Source: CAIWHR01 sp963816925 | GTDB taxonomy: Bacteria > Pseudomonadota > Gammaproteobacteria > Burkholderiales > Casimicrobiaceae | DNA length: 64,000 nucleotides | NCBI GenBank assembly: GCA_963816925.1 | Contig: CAWFMY010000027.1 | Coordinates: 1 to 64,000, forward strand | Reading direction: 5' to 3' | In this document: in pieces, positions 28,413 through 38,996 of the stretch | Position numbering within the stretch: position 1 is the first letter of the stretch | How the letters are laid out: every line of letters starts with the position of its first letter | The notes under the pieces: generated by a model | Database searches by the model: none | The model's input: the letters and a program-made list of their open reading frames with translations, nothing else | Told to the model about the DNA's origin: nothing | Made by a program: the position numbers and the translations under genes

Positions 28413-29327
28413 TCATCGCGCCGGCAGCCCGCGGCGCGGGCGATTTCGCCGGATGAAACGCTGCTGGCGCCAAAACAGGATGGCCGACATCGGCCACCGG
28501 TCGCGGCCGTAGCCGTCGGCGACACGCCGCGACAAGGCTTGCATGGCAGCGCGAAGCGGCTCGCCCGGGACGCGCGCCATTCGCTTCGCTCGCATACCGC
28601 TGCACGAGTTCGCCCAGCAAGTCACGCTCAACGTCGAGCGGTGCGGCAACGATGCGCTCGAGATAGCCGGCCTGCGGATGCGGACGCGTGTGATCGTAGT
28701 TGCGCCACCACCCTGAGGGAAACTTGAGCACCGACAATCGTCGGGCGTGCGCGAAGCGGCAACCCGCGAGCGCACTGCGCCGCTGGTAGTCGAAATCGAT
28801 CGCCGTACGCGAGTTCCGAAGGCGAACGCCAGGCACCCACGCGGTCGATCACGTCGCGGCGATGCAGCCAGCTCGACGGGCGGCGTGAACTGGTCGGCAT
28901 GCGAGCGGCCGATGCCCAACGGGCCGGTGACCTGGTGGCGACCGTCCGGATGCAGCATCAGGCACGTCGAATGCAGGAATTCCGCACCGCTGTCGGCGGC
29001 TGCCTGCAGCAGGCTGGACAGGTGCCAGGGAAACCACAGGTCGTCGTGTCCGAGATAGGCGATCCAGCGACCACGCGCCCGACTCGCGGCATAGTTGTTC
29101 GGCGCACTCTGGCTGCCCGAATTCACCGCCAGGTTGTGCCACGTCAAGCGGGCGTCGTTGAACGATGCCACGACGCCTTCGCTGTCGTCGGTACATCCGT
29201 CACCGACCACCAGCGCCTCGAACTCCGCACAATCCTGTCCCATCAGGCTCGCGAGCGCGGAGCGCAGCGTCGGCGCGCCGTTGAAGGTCGGAACGACGAC
29301 CGTGACGAGGGGTGTGGATCGATCCAT
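28413..29327 (-). CDS. Family 2 glycosyltransferase, with three frameshifts
   Basis: GT-A glycosyltransferase of about 303 residues after correction. The N-terminus MDRSTPLVTVVVPTFNGAPTLRSALASLMGQ and VGDGCTDDS bind nucleotide-sugar; the DxD-like motif is GHDDLWFPWHLSSLL. The C-terminal part SSWLHRRDVIDRVGAWRSPSELAYAIDFDYQRRSALAG needs an extra base removed at 28878-28880 and at 28803-28804, and the tail MARVPGEPLRAAMQAL another at 28580-28581. 915 nt fits 304 codons plus three. It may transfer sugars to surface polysaccharide or glycolipid; the acceptor is unknown. With three breaks it is also the best candidate in the window for a real pseudogene. Confidence 0.82.
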   Translation of the reverse strand: MDRSTPLVTVVVPTFNGAPTLRSALASLMGQDCAEFEALVVGDGCTDDSEGVVASFNDARLTWHNLAVNSGSQSAPNNYAASRARGRWIAYLGHDDLWFPWHLSSLLQAAADSGAEFLHSTCLMLHPDGRHQVTGPLGIGRSHADQFTPPVELAASPRRDRPRGCLAFAFGTRVRRSISTTSGAVRSRVAASRTPDDCRCSSFPQGGGATTITRVRIRRPAISSASLPHRSTLSVTCWANSCSGMRAKRMARVPGEPLRAAMQALSRRVADGYGRDRWPMSAILFWRQQRFIRRNRPRRGLPAR

Positions 29328-29457
29328 GCCGGACAAGCCGTTGTCGGCGATGCCTGTTCCGCAGCGCCGGCTTGCATGGTAGGGTTGACCCGCACTCCCG
29401 GCAACCATTACTGTTCCCGGGCCTGCCGGCATAGACCCCAGCAAGAGGAATCGGCGA

Positions 29458-30012
29458 ATGTTGCCTGGCGCGAAAAAAGATCCAGCCCTGATCAACGACC
29501 AGTGGCAAAAGCCGGGCGCGCTGATCGACGGCGTCGTCGTGCGGGAAGTCCTTCATGTCCCGCGCGACCACGGGATCATCACCGAGCTCTACCGCGCCGA
29601 TTGGGACGGCACCGGCATGCCGGTCGTGCATGCTTACCAGTCACGCCTGTATCCGGGAGCGATCGGCGCCTGGAGCTGCCACGCGAAGACCATCGACCGG
29701 CTGTTCGTGAACGCGGGCAGCCTCAAAGTCGTTCTCTACGACGGCCGCGAGGAAAGCCCGACGCATGGGCAGGTCGACGAAATCTACGCCGGCGATGCGC
29801 GGCCCACGCTGCTGATCCTGCCGATCGGCGTCTGGCACGGACTCCAGAACCTCGGCGCCACCGACGCGCTGATCATCAACTTCCCGACACGGGCCTACGA
29901 CTACGACGACCCGGACCATTTCCGGCTCCCGTTCGACTCCCCGGAAATTCCCTACACGTGGAATCGCGGCGCCGGCGCGACGCGACTGCGCCACGACGCC
30001 AAAGGCTCCTGA
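29458..30012 (+). CDS. dTDP-4-dehydrorhamnose 3,5-epimerase-like (RmlC-type cupin) protein
   Basis: 184 residues of the RmlC cupin family: VREVLHVPRDHGIITELYRADW, a VHAYQSRLYPGAIGAWSCHAKTIDRLFVNAGSLKVVLYDGR core, and LILPIGVWHGLQNLG. The catalytic His/Asp pair of true epimerases may be represented by the His of CHAKTIDRL and a downstream Asp. Without neighbouring rmlABD genes, a dTDP-rhamnose role is unproven; it may belong to a divergent sugar-nucleotide isomerase group. It diverges from the glycosyltransferase gene across 130 bp, so the pair may act on the same surface sugar. Confidence 0.8.
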   Translation: MLPGAKKDPALINDQWQKPGALIDGVVVREVLHVPRDHGIITELYRADWDGTGMPVVHAYQSRLYPGAIGAWSCHAKTIDRLFVNAGSLKVVLYDGREESPTHGQVDEIYAGDARPTLLILPIGVWHGLQNLGATDALIINFPTRAYDYDDPDHFRLPFDSPEIPYTWNRGAGATRLRHDAKGS

Positions 30013-30024
30013 CCGCGGATCGCG

Positions 30025-30636
30025 TCAGCGCGCGGGCCCGACGCCGAGCGGTGGCGGCGCGAGATTGACGATCTGCCGGAACAGCTGACGGTAGTTTTCG
30101 CGCGCATCGGCGCCGATCAGCGGGTCCTCGTTGTCGGCGAACGCGGCGTCGATCTCCGCCCAGTCCGCCGCCGTCAGGTGCTGGCGCGCGCGCGGCATGA
30201 CTTCGTCCTCCTCCGCGCGCATGTGCTCCCAATGGAACGAGGCGAATTCGGCGACGCCTTGCGCGAATCCGGCAAATTCCGGCTCGCCCCCTTGCTGGTA
30301 ACGCGCGAGCGCGGCTTTCACGTCGACGATACGGATCGTACCCTCCCGGTGCTCCGCCTCGAGGCGGTCGAGCAATTCGCCGGCGGCGGGATCGCGCACG
30401 CGCAGCAGGCGGAAGAGATATGCGTCCTCCTTGGGATGATGGAAGCGCTCGGGAAACGCATCGATGTAGTGGAGCATCGCGGACAGCAGCGCGAAATCGG
30501 GCGTTGCCTTGCGCAGCCGGATTTCGCGGACGAGATAAAGCAGTCCGTGCAGCACGGCCGCGAGCGAGCGATGCTCGTCCTCGATGATGCGGATGGCGCG
30601 CATGGCCGGAGCACCTGGCGGATTCGCGGCGGTCAT
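30025..30636 (-). CDS. Hemerythrin-like (HHE) domain protein
   Basis: 203 residues with the four-helix HHE pattern: IIEDEHRSLAAVLHGLLYLV (first His), PERFHHPKEDAYLFRLL (HxxxE), LEAEHREG and FHWEHMRAEEDEVMPRA. Such di-iron proteins bind O2 or NO, or sense iron/redox state. An in-frame Met at 30603 (MRAIRIIEDEH) is an alternative start nearer to the domain; neither has a clear ribosome site. It converges with the RmlC-like gene with a 12-bp gap. A symmetrical TTGAC-N4-GTCAA site lies upstream. Confidence 0.88.
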   Translation of the reverse strand: MTAANPPGAPAMRAIRIIEDEHRSLAAVLHGLLYLVREIRLRKATPDFALLSAMLHYIDAFPERFHHPKEDAYLFRLLRVRDPAAGELLDRLEAEHREGTIRIVDVKAALARYQQGGEPEFAGFAQGVAEFASFHWEHMRAEEDEVMPRARQHLTAADWAEIDAAFADNEDPLIGADARENYRQLFRQIVNLAPPPLGVGPAR

Positions 30637-30746
30637 GCCGAAACGGCGCGCGGTAGGCGCGCGCGAGTCAAGCGAGTCTCGATACGGATACGCATTCCCT
30701 CCTCCTGGCGGGCAACCTCATCCTAGGCTCCGCGTCGACCGCGGTC

Positions 30747-30760
30747 TTGACCGGGGTCAA
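30747..30760. promoter_or_regulatory. FNR/FixK-type symmetrical site TTGAC-N4-GTCAA
   Basis: The dyad TTGAC CGGG GTCAA lies in the 276-bp gap between the divergent hemerythrin gene and pta. It matches the TTGAy-N4-rTCAA pattern bound by CRP/FNR-family redox regulators. It is about 110 bp upstream of the longer hemerythrin start. The rest of the gap holds no recognisable gene. No core promoter elements were convincing. Confidence 0.5.
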
Positions 30761-30797
30761 AGGGCGGCATCGCACCGGCCGGGGACTGGCGCCGGAA

Positions 30798-30817
30798 GCG
30801 GCCTCGCCGCCGTTTTT
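30798..30817 (+). terminator. Possible short terminator hairpin upstream of pta
   Basis: GCGGC (30798-30802), loop CTC, GCCGC (30806-30810), then CG and TTTTT (30813-30817). A 5-bp GC stem with a T-run could stop plus-strand transcription before pta, but the stem is short and no plus-strand gene ends close by. Confidence 0.35.
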
Positions 30818-30912
30818 CGCCCCTCCGCCCGTCGGCCGCGGGTCCCCTGCCGGCCGCCACCTATCGGCGGGGTGTTGACAATAACAGGGCAGCTTGACAC
30901 CCTGCGGGCATC

Positions 30913-31900
30913 ATGGCCATGCGTCCGCAATTCCAGCGCCTCGTCGAGAAGATCCGCATGCGCCCGCCGCTGCCCGCGGCGATCGTGCACCCGTGCGACA
31001 GCGAATCGCTGCAGCTCGCCCTTTCGGGGGCGTTCGCGGGCTACCTGGCGCCGGTCCTGGTGGGTCCCGAAAGCCGCATCCGCGACGCCGCGGCCCGGGC
31101 CGGTCTCGACATTTCGCGGCTGTCGATCATCGATACCGCAGACGACCCGCGCGCGGCAGGCCTGCGCGCTGCGGAAATCGCCCGGGAAGGCACAGGTGTC
31201 GGCGCTGATCAAGGGCAGCATGAGCGACGGCGACCTCCTCGCCCCGGTCGCGGCGCCGGAGTCGGGCCTGCGCTCGGACCGCCGGCTGTCGCACGCTTAC
31301 TTTCTCGACCTGCCCGGCCGGCCCAACGGCATGCTCATCGCCGATGCGCAGCTCAACGTCGTCCCGAATCTCGCCGCGAAGAAGGACATCGTCGCCAATA
31401 CGGTCGACCTCGCGCGCGCCATCGGCATCGTCACGCCGAACGTGGCGCTGCTGGCCGCGATGGATTACGTGACGCCCGCGTTCGTGTCGACGGCGGATGC
31501 CGCCGCGCTGAAGACCATGGCCGAGCAATCGATGTTCGGCAGCGCGGTCGTCGACGGCCCGCTGACCGCGGACAGCGCGCTGTCCGCCGACGCCGCGCGC
31601 GCGAACGGCGTCAAGTCCGACGTCGCCGGGCACCCGGACGTCCTGATTGCGCCGACGATGGAAGCAGCCTCCATGGTCGTGCGCACGCTGACCGGCCTCA
31701 CCGGCGGCCTCGCCGCAGGCATCGTGCTGGGGGCCACTCTTCCGATCGTGATTCCGGCGCGCACGGATTCGATGGAAGTGCGGATGGCCTCGTGCGTCCT
31801 GGCTGCGCTCATCCTGTTGGCGCGCGCCGAAGGCGCCGACCGGAACGGCAAGCCCGTGGCGGTGGCGGGATCGGCCGAAGCGGCCCGCGTCGCCGCCTGA
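30913..31900 (+). CDS. pta: Phosphate acetyltransferase (short form), with one frameshift
   Basis: PTA/PTB-domain enzyme converting acetyl phosphate and CoA to acetyl-CoA. The N-terminus MAMRPQFQRLVEKIRMRPPLPAAIVHPCDSESL is in one frame, then ALIKGSMSDGDLLAPV to the C-terminal DSMEVRMASCVLAALILLARAEG is one frame over. The break lies at about 31181-31188 in CGCCCGGGAAGGC; 988 nt is 329 codons plus one, giving 328 residues. Family motifs are ALIKGS, VAGHPDVLIAPTMEAASM and GLAAGIVLGATLPIVIPARTDS. In sulfonate degraders a Pta completes the Xsc step. A phosphotransbutyrylase is the alternative reading. Confidence 0.87.
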
Positions 31901-31981
31901 TCCGCGGCATCCTGCAGCACCCATCCCCGTTTCACTCGTACAGCGCGAAGCATTTGCGCCGGCGCGCGGCCAGGCCGCATC

Positions 31982-33800
31982 ATGGCGTCCGGTGACGGCG
32001 TGCACATGACGGGCGTCGCCGCATCGTCCATGCCGCCGCTCGCTTCCAAGCTGTTTCCGTTCCTCGCCTGGCGCGATCGCGTCAACCGGGATTCCGTGCG
32101 CGCGGACCTGGTTGCCGGCGTGGTCGGCGCGCTCGTCGTGTTGCCGCAGGCGGTGGCGTTCGCGACGCTCGCGGGCATGCCGCCGCAATATGGCCTCTAC
32201 TGCGCGATGATCCCGGTCGTCGTCGCCGCGTTGTGGGGCTCGTCCTGGCACCAGATGTCCGGCCCGACCAACACGATCTCGCTGGCCGTGTTCGCGACGA
32301 TCGCGCCACTCGCCGCGCCGGGCAGTCCGGACTACATCCGGCTCGTGCTGACGCTGACGCTGCTCGTGGGCCTCATCCAGGTGGTCATGGGTGTTGCGCG
32401 GCTCGGAGCATTGGTGAATTTCATTTCGCACACGGTCATCGTCGGGTTCACGGCAGGCGCGGCGCTGCTCATCATCGCCGCGCAACTCCACAATTTCTCC
32501 GGCGTCCCCGTTCCGTCCGGCGCCGGGTTTTTCGAGAGCCTGCGCGATTTCGCGCGCCATCTCGCGTCCACCGATCCCTGGGTCCTGGCGACGGCGATGT
32601 TCACACTCGTGGCCGCGGTTGCCGCCAAGCGGCTTCTGCCGCGCCTGCCGTACATGATCGTCGCGATGCTTGCCGGAAGCCTCTTCGGATACGCGCTCGC
32701 CTATACCGGAGCGGCGCACGTGCCGACGATCGGCGCGCTGCCGTCGGGCTTGCCTTCGCTGTCGCTGCCCTCGTTCGATCCCGAGGATTGGCGACGGCTC
32801 GCGCCGGCGGCACTGGCCTTGACCGCGCTCGCACTCACGCAAGCCGTGTCGGTCGCCCGCAGCGTGGCCGCGAAATCGGGGCAGCGCCTCGACAGCAACC
32901 AGGAGTTCATCGGGCAGGGCTTGTCGAACGTCGCCGGCGCCTTCGCGTCGGGGTACCCGTCGTCCGGATCGTTCAACCGGATCTGGGTGAACTACGACGC
33001 CGGCGCGCGCACGCCGCTGTCCGCCGTGTTCTCCGCGCTCGCCCTGCTCGCCATCGTCCTCGCCGTCGCGCCGCTCGCCGCTTACCTCCCGCTTGCCACC
33101 ATGGCCGCGCTGCTGTTCGTCGTCGCGTGGGGGCTGATCGACATCGCCGAGATGCGCAGGATCGCGCGCGCGGGCCGCGGTGAAACGCTGGTGTTAGTCG
33201 CTCACCTTCGCGTCGACGCTCGCCATCCAGCTCGAGTTCGCCATCTTCGTCGGCGTACTGGCGTCGCTGTTCGTCTATCTCAATCGCACCACGCACCCGC
33301 GCCTGATCGCCGTCACGCCCGATCCGGCGTCGCCGCAGCGCCGCTTCAACGTCGCCGGCGGCGGCGCCGCGCCGCGTGCCCAATGCCCGCAGCTCGCGCT
33401 GCTGCGCGTCGACGGCTCGCTCTTCTTCGGTGCCGTCGAGCACGTCCACGACGAGCTGCACGCCTTGCGCATCGCGTCCCCCGCCCGCCGCCACCTCCTG
33501 CTGATCGGCAGCGGGATCAACTTCGTCGACGTCGCCGGCGGCGAGCTGCTGGAGCGCGAGGCAAGGCTGTCCCGCGAAGGCGGCGGCGCGCTCTACCTTG
33601 CCAACCTGAAGGTCGTCGTGCGCGAGGTGCTGGAGCGCGGAGGGTTCCTCGCCCGCTTCGGCGAAGACCGGGTGTTCGTCAACAAGGACGAGGCGATTCG
33701 GGCTATCTACCGGAGGCTCGATCCGGCCACGTGCCGCACTTGCACCGCGCGGATCTTCAACGAGTGCGCCACGACGCTGCCGGACGGGACGCGGCGCTAA
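31982..33800 (+). CDS. SulP-family anion transporter with STAS domain, with one frameshift
   Basis: 605 residues after correction. A long hydrophobic domain (VRADLVAGVVGALVVLPQAVAFATLAGMPPQYGLYCAMIP; SGPTNTISLAVFATIAPL; FTAGAALLIIAAQL) carries the SulP signature near the N-terminus, and a C-terminal STAS domain (LLRVDGSLFFGAVEHVHDEL..LLLIGSGINFVDVAGGELL) follows. The break at about 33195-33198 (GTGTTAGTCGCTC) is one extra base; 1819 nt is 606 codons plus one. ATGs at 31982, 32006 and 32030 are possible starts. SulP proteins carry sulfate, bicarbonate or other anions. Next to the sulfonate genes, sulfate movement is plausible but not shown. Its stop overlaps that of the convergent decarboxylase by 3 nt. 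Confidence 0.9.
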
Positions 33801-36044
33801 CGCTGCTTCACGCAATCCATGTAGTAGCGCACCTTCGCGCCGTCCGCTTCCTCGACCAGCCCGTGGATGTCGGTGTCGAAACCCGGGAACTTCTCGTTGA
33901 AGCTCCGCGCGAACTGCAGGTACTGGACGATGGTCCGGTTGAACCGCTCGCCGGGGATCAGCAGCGGAATTCCCGGGGGATACGGCGTGAGCAACACGCT
34001 CGTGACGCGGCCCTCGAGATCGTCGATCTCCACCCGGTCGAGCTCGCGATGGGCCATGCAGGCATAGGCGTCGGACGGCTTCATCGCCGGCTGCATGTCG
34101 GACCGGTACATCTCCGTCGTCACCCGCGCGACGTCGCTGGCCTTGTACGTCTCGTGGATCTGCTGGCAGAGGTCGCGCAGTCCCACGCGCTCGTATTTCG
34201 GCTGCTTGGCGACGAACTCCGGCAGGATCTTCCACAGCGGCTGGTTCTTGTCGTAGTCGTCCTTGAACTGCTGCAGCGCGGTGACGAGCGTGTTCCAGCG
34301 GCCCTTGGTGATGCCGATCGTGAACATGATGAAGAACGAGTAGAGCCCGGTCTTCTCGACGATGACGCCGTGCTCGGCCAGGAACTTGGTGACGATCGAC
34401 GCGGGGATGCCGGACTTCGCGAATTTTCCTGAAACGTCGAGTCCGGGCGTGATGATCGTGGCCTTGATCGGGTCGAGGATGTTGAATCCGGGCGCCAGGT
34501 CGCCGAAGCCGTGCCATTTTTCGTTGGCGCGCAGGAACCAGTCGTCGCGCTTGATGCCTTCGACCGAGAGCCGCTCCGGCCCCCAGACCTTGAACCACCA
34601 GTCCTTGCCCCATTCGTCGTCGACCTTGCGCATCGCGCGCCGGAAATCGAGCGCCTCGATCAGCGACTCCTCGACCAGCGCGGTGCCGCCGGGCGGCTCC
34701 ATCATCGCGGCCGACACGTCGCACGACGCGATGATCGCGTATTGCGGCGAGGTCGACGTGTGCATCAGGTAGGCCTCGTTGAACCGGTGCCGGTCGAGCT
34801 TCTGCGTCTCCGAATCCTGAACGATGATCTGCGAGGCCTGCGAGATGCCCGCCAGCAGCTTGTGCGTCGAGTGCGTCGCGAAGATGAGCGCTTCCTTGCT
34901 GCGCGGGCGGTCCTTGCCGATCGCGTGCATGTCGCGGTAGAACTCGTGGAACGCGGCATGCGGCAGCCACGCCTCGTCGAAATGCAGCGTCTCGATGCTG
35001 TTGTTGAGCGTGGCCTTCAGCATCTCGACGTTGTAGGCGATGCCGTCGTAGGTGCTTTGCGTGAGCGTCAGGATCCGCGGCTTCTTGTTCTTCGCCGCGC
35101 GGGCAAACGGGTTGGCGTCGATGCGCTTGCGGATGTTCTCCGGCCGGAATTCCTCCAGCGGTATCGGGCCGATGATGCCGAGGTGGTTGCGCGTCGGCGG
35201 CAGGAACACGGGAATCGCGCCCGTCATCGTGATCGCGTGCAGCACGGACACGTGGCAGTTGCGGTCCACCACGACGATGTCGTCCGGCGCGACGTTGGCG
35301 TGCCACACCATCTTGTTCGACGTGGACGTGCCGTTGGTGACGAAGAAGCAGTGGTCGGCGTTGAAGATGCGCGCCGCATTGCGCTCCGCCGCGAAGACCG
35401 GCCCCGTGTGGTCGAGCAGCTGGCCGAGCTCGTCCACCGCGTTGCAGACGTCGGCGCGCAGCATGTTCTCGCCGAAGAACTGGTGGAACATCTGGCCGAC
35501 CGGGCTCTTGAGGAACGCGACGCCGCCCGAGTGGCCGGGGCAGTGCCACGAGTACGAGCCGTCCTGCGCGTAGTCGACGAGCGCCCGGAAGAACGGCGGC
35601 GCCAGCGAATCGAGGTAGGACTTCGTTTCGCGGATGATGTGCCGCGCGACGAACTCCGGCGTGTCCTCGAACATGTGGATGAAGCCGTGCAGCTCGCGCA
35701 GGACGTCGTTCGGGATGTGCTGCGAGGTCCGCGTCTCGCCGTACAGGTAGATCGGGATCTCGGCGTTCTTGAAGCGGATCTCGGTGATGAAGTTGCGCAG
35801 GTTGACGACCGCGGGGTCGAGCTCCGGTCCCGGCGTGAACTCCTCGTCGTCGATCGACAGGATGAAGGCGGACGCGCGCGCTCTGCTGCTGCGCGAACTG
35901 CGAGAGGTCGCCGTAGCTCGTGACGCCCAGCACCTCCATGCCTTCCTTCTCGATCGCCTGCGCAAGCGCGCGGATGCCGAGGCCCGACGTGTTCTCGGAG
36001 CGGTAGTCCTCGTCGATGATGACGATCGGGAAGCGGAATTTCAT
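33797..36044 (-). CDS. Orn/Lys/Arg decarboxylase (inducible class), with one frameshift
   Basis: PLP enzyme of 748 residues after correction. The N-terminal wing domain MKFRFPIVIIDEDYRSENTSGLGIRALAQAIEKEG resembles a receiver fold. The PLP core has SWHCPGHSGGVAFLKSPVG, FFVTNGTSTSNKMV, FDEAWLPHAAFHEFY and the Schiff-base lysine of ATHSTHKLLAG, followed by a C-terminal domain. One extra base in the GC run at about 35873-35884 (AGCGCGCGCGTCC) splits QQQ from SRASAFILSIDDEEF; 2248 nt is 749 codons plus one. Products would be cadaverine, putrescine or agmatine; residues fixing substrate choice were not resolved. No antiporter lies next to it, so an acid-resistance role is unproven. Confidence 0.9.
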
Positions 36045-36214
36045 GGGCGGTTCCTGACTGCGTGGGAAGGCGTCCGGGGCGAGGCGGCGTCCCCGGTGCT
36101 TCGGAAGCCGCGAATTATGGGGCGATTCGCGGGCGGTGGCTATGCATTCACCGGCGCCCGCCACCCGGGCGTTGCGCGCCTGCGACAAGCGGCCCCGGGG
36201 ACCAGGGGCTCCGG

Positions 36215-37036
36215 TCAGAGATGCGAATACGCGATGGCGCCGGCCCAGGCGACGAGGCCGACGCCCAGCGGCGTGCGCAGGCGCCGCCCCCACGGGAGGT
36301 TCTTTTCCGCCGCCATGACGGCCGCCAGCAGGAGCATCCAGCCCAGGTTCCCGGTGCCCACGACGAACATCAGCAGCATCAGCGCCCAGCAGCAGCCGAC
36401 GCAGAACACGCCGTGGTCGAGCCCGAGCCGAAACGCCTCGCGCGAAGGCGCGTGGCCATGCCAGCGCGACGCGACGAACGCGAACGGCGTGTGGCACTGC
36501 TCGAGACAGCGGTACTTGAGCGCGCTCCACTGGAACAGCCCCGCGCCGGCGAGCACCGCCGCGCCGACGATCCAGCCGTTCGCGACGAACCATCCGCTGC
36601 GGCCCGCGGCCCACCGCAGCGCCTCGTCGGCGCCATGGGCGAGCAACCCGAAGGCGAGCCACGCCGCGAAGAACCCGGCGACGACCAGCGCCACGAGCCG
36701 GCCCGCGTCCGGCCGGTCGCGGGTGATCCGGCGGAAGATCGCGAGCAACGGAAAGGTCGTCGGCAGCATCATCGCCGCGATCATCAGCACCCACGCGAGC
36801 GCGTGCAGCAACGCGGGAACGACGATGTCGCCCTGGGGAATGGCGCGGCACAACGCCGCAAACGCACCGTCGTCGCCCCACCCGCCGTGCTCCAGGTAGC
36901 GGCCGTACGGGCTCGCGCTCCACAGCGCCAGCGTGCCCCATGCCGCGACGACGAGCAGACCCAGCAGCCATGCGACGAGCGTGCCGCGCCCGTCGGCAGG
37001 AAGGGTCGGCGTCGTCGCGGAGCGGACGCCTGCCAC
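36215..37036 (-). CDS. DUF2182 integral membrane protein
   Basis: 273 residues from GTG 37034-37036, starting 8 nt after the DUF1326 stop on the same strand. About seven hydrophobic helices. Conserved-looking features are MIAAMMLPTTFPLL, a cytoplasm-proximal LKYRCLEQCHTPFAF and LDHGVFCVGCCWALMLLMFVVG; the Cys/His/Met-rich patches could bind metal. DUF2182 is described only as a predicted metal-binding membrane protein. The pairing with DUF1326 suggests one system. The 170 bp between this gene and the decarboxylase start hold nothing recognisable. Confidence 0.85.
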   Translation of the reverse strand: MAGVRSATTPTLPADGRGTLVAWLLGLLVVAAWGTLALWSASPYGRYLEHGGWGDDGAFAALCRAIPQGDIVVPALLHALAWVLMIAAMMLPTTFPLLAIFRRITRDRPDAGRLVALVVAGFFAAWLAFGLLAHGADEALRWAAGRSGWFVANGWIVGAAVLAGAGLFQWSALKYRCLEQCHTPFAFVASRWHGHAPSREAFRLGLDHGVFCVGCCWALMLLMFVVGTGNLGWMLLLAAVMAAEKNLPWGRRLRTPLGVGLVAWAGAIAYSHL

Positions 37037-37044
37037 GCGCGTCG

Positions 37045-37647
37045 CTAGGACTGGAACACGAACGTGCTTTGCAGCGCGTTGTGCCCCTTGAGGTCGAGGT
37101 CGATGCCGAGCTTCGCGTTCTTCGACGTGTACCGCGGCGCCTTGCCGACGAACACCGGCGCGCCGGGAACCGTCGAGAACACGGTGTCGGCGAGCGTCGT
37201 CGTCGCGCCGGACGCGCTGACGTACGGCTCGAGCTCCGCGTAGCCCGCGTCGCCCAGCTTGATCGTGCCGCGCCCGCCCTGGACGGTGAACGTGATCGGC
37301 ACCTTGTCGACGGAGACGACCTCGCCGATCAGCTTCACGAGCTCGCCCACCGGCCCGCCGGCTTTGCCGGTGTACACCTTGAGGATCGCCGCCTCCTGCG
37401 CGGGCGTGACCCGCTCGTCGAGGTAGACGGCGGCGCGCCAGTTGCCCTGCAGGATGTTGCCCGGCACGTGCGCGATCAGCGCGATCGTGCGGTCGGAAAC
37501 GTCGACGCCATCGATCGTCCCCTTGTCGAAGTGCCAGGCGACGATCGTGTCGCAGGTGCCGAAGTCGGGGTCCTCTCCGATCCAGCACGGGCACAGCACG
37601 CGGCAGTTGCAGACCTCGAGCAGCCGTCCTTCGAGTCGATATCCCAT
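37045..37647 (-). CDS. DUF1326 protein with N-terminal cysteine cluster
   Basis: 200 residues from ATG 37645-37647 (MGYRLEGRLLEVCNCRVLCPCWIG) with a perfect GGAGGT site. The first 30 residues hold five cysteines (CNC, CPC and a later C in FGTCD), a pattern suited to binding a metal ion or cluster. The rest is a beta-rich soluble domain (TIALIAHVPGNILQG, AAVYLDERVTPAQEAAILKVYTGKAGGP). No signal peptide, so cytoplasmic. Function unknown. It is directly followed by the DUF2182 membrane protein. Confidence 0.87.
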   Translation of the reverse strand: MGYRLEGRLLEVCNCRVLCPCWIGEDPDFGTCDTIVAWHFDKGTIDGVDVSDRTIALIAHVPGNILQGNWRAAVYLDERVTPAQEAAILKVYTGKAGGPVGELVKLIGEVVSVDKVPITFTVQGGRGTIKLGDAGYAELEPYVSASGATTTLADTVFSTVPGAPVFVGKAPRYTSKNAKLGIDLDLKGHNALQSTFVFQS

Positions 37648-37757
37648 GGTGACCTCCTTCGATTGTCGAACCGGGGGAAATGCCCGCCGCATCCGAGCTC
37701 GGTGCCGGCAGGCAGACCTGGCATCCTACGCCTGCGCTCGCCGCAGTGCCAAGCGGC

Positions 37758-38990
<1,233 letters not shown>

Positions 38991-38996
38991 CCTGGA

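Noticed and set aside
32973..36971. Open frame of about 1330 codons on the minus strand spanning the decarboxylase region
   Set aside because: Only a short N-terminal piece of it is real decarboxylase sequence. The rest is out-of-frame reading through the decarboxylase, SulP and DUF2182 genes.
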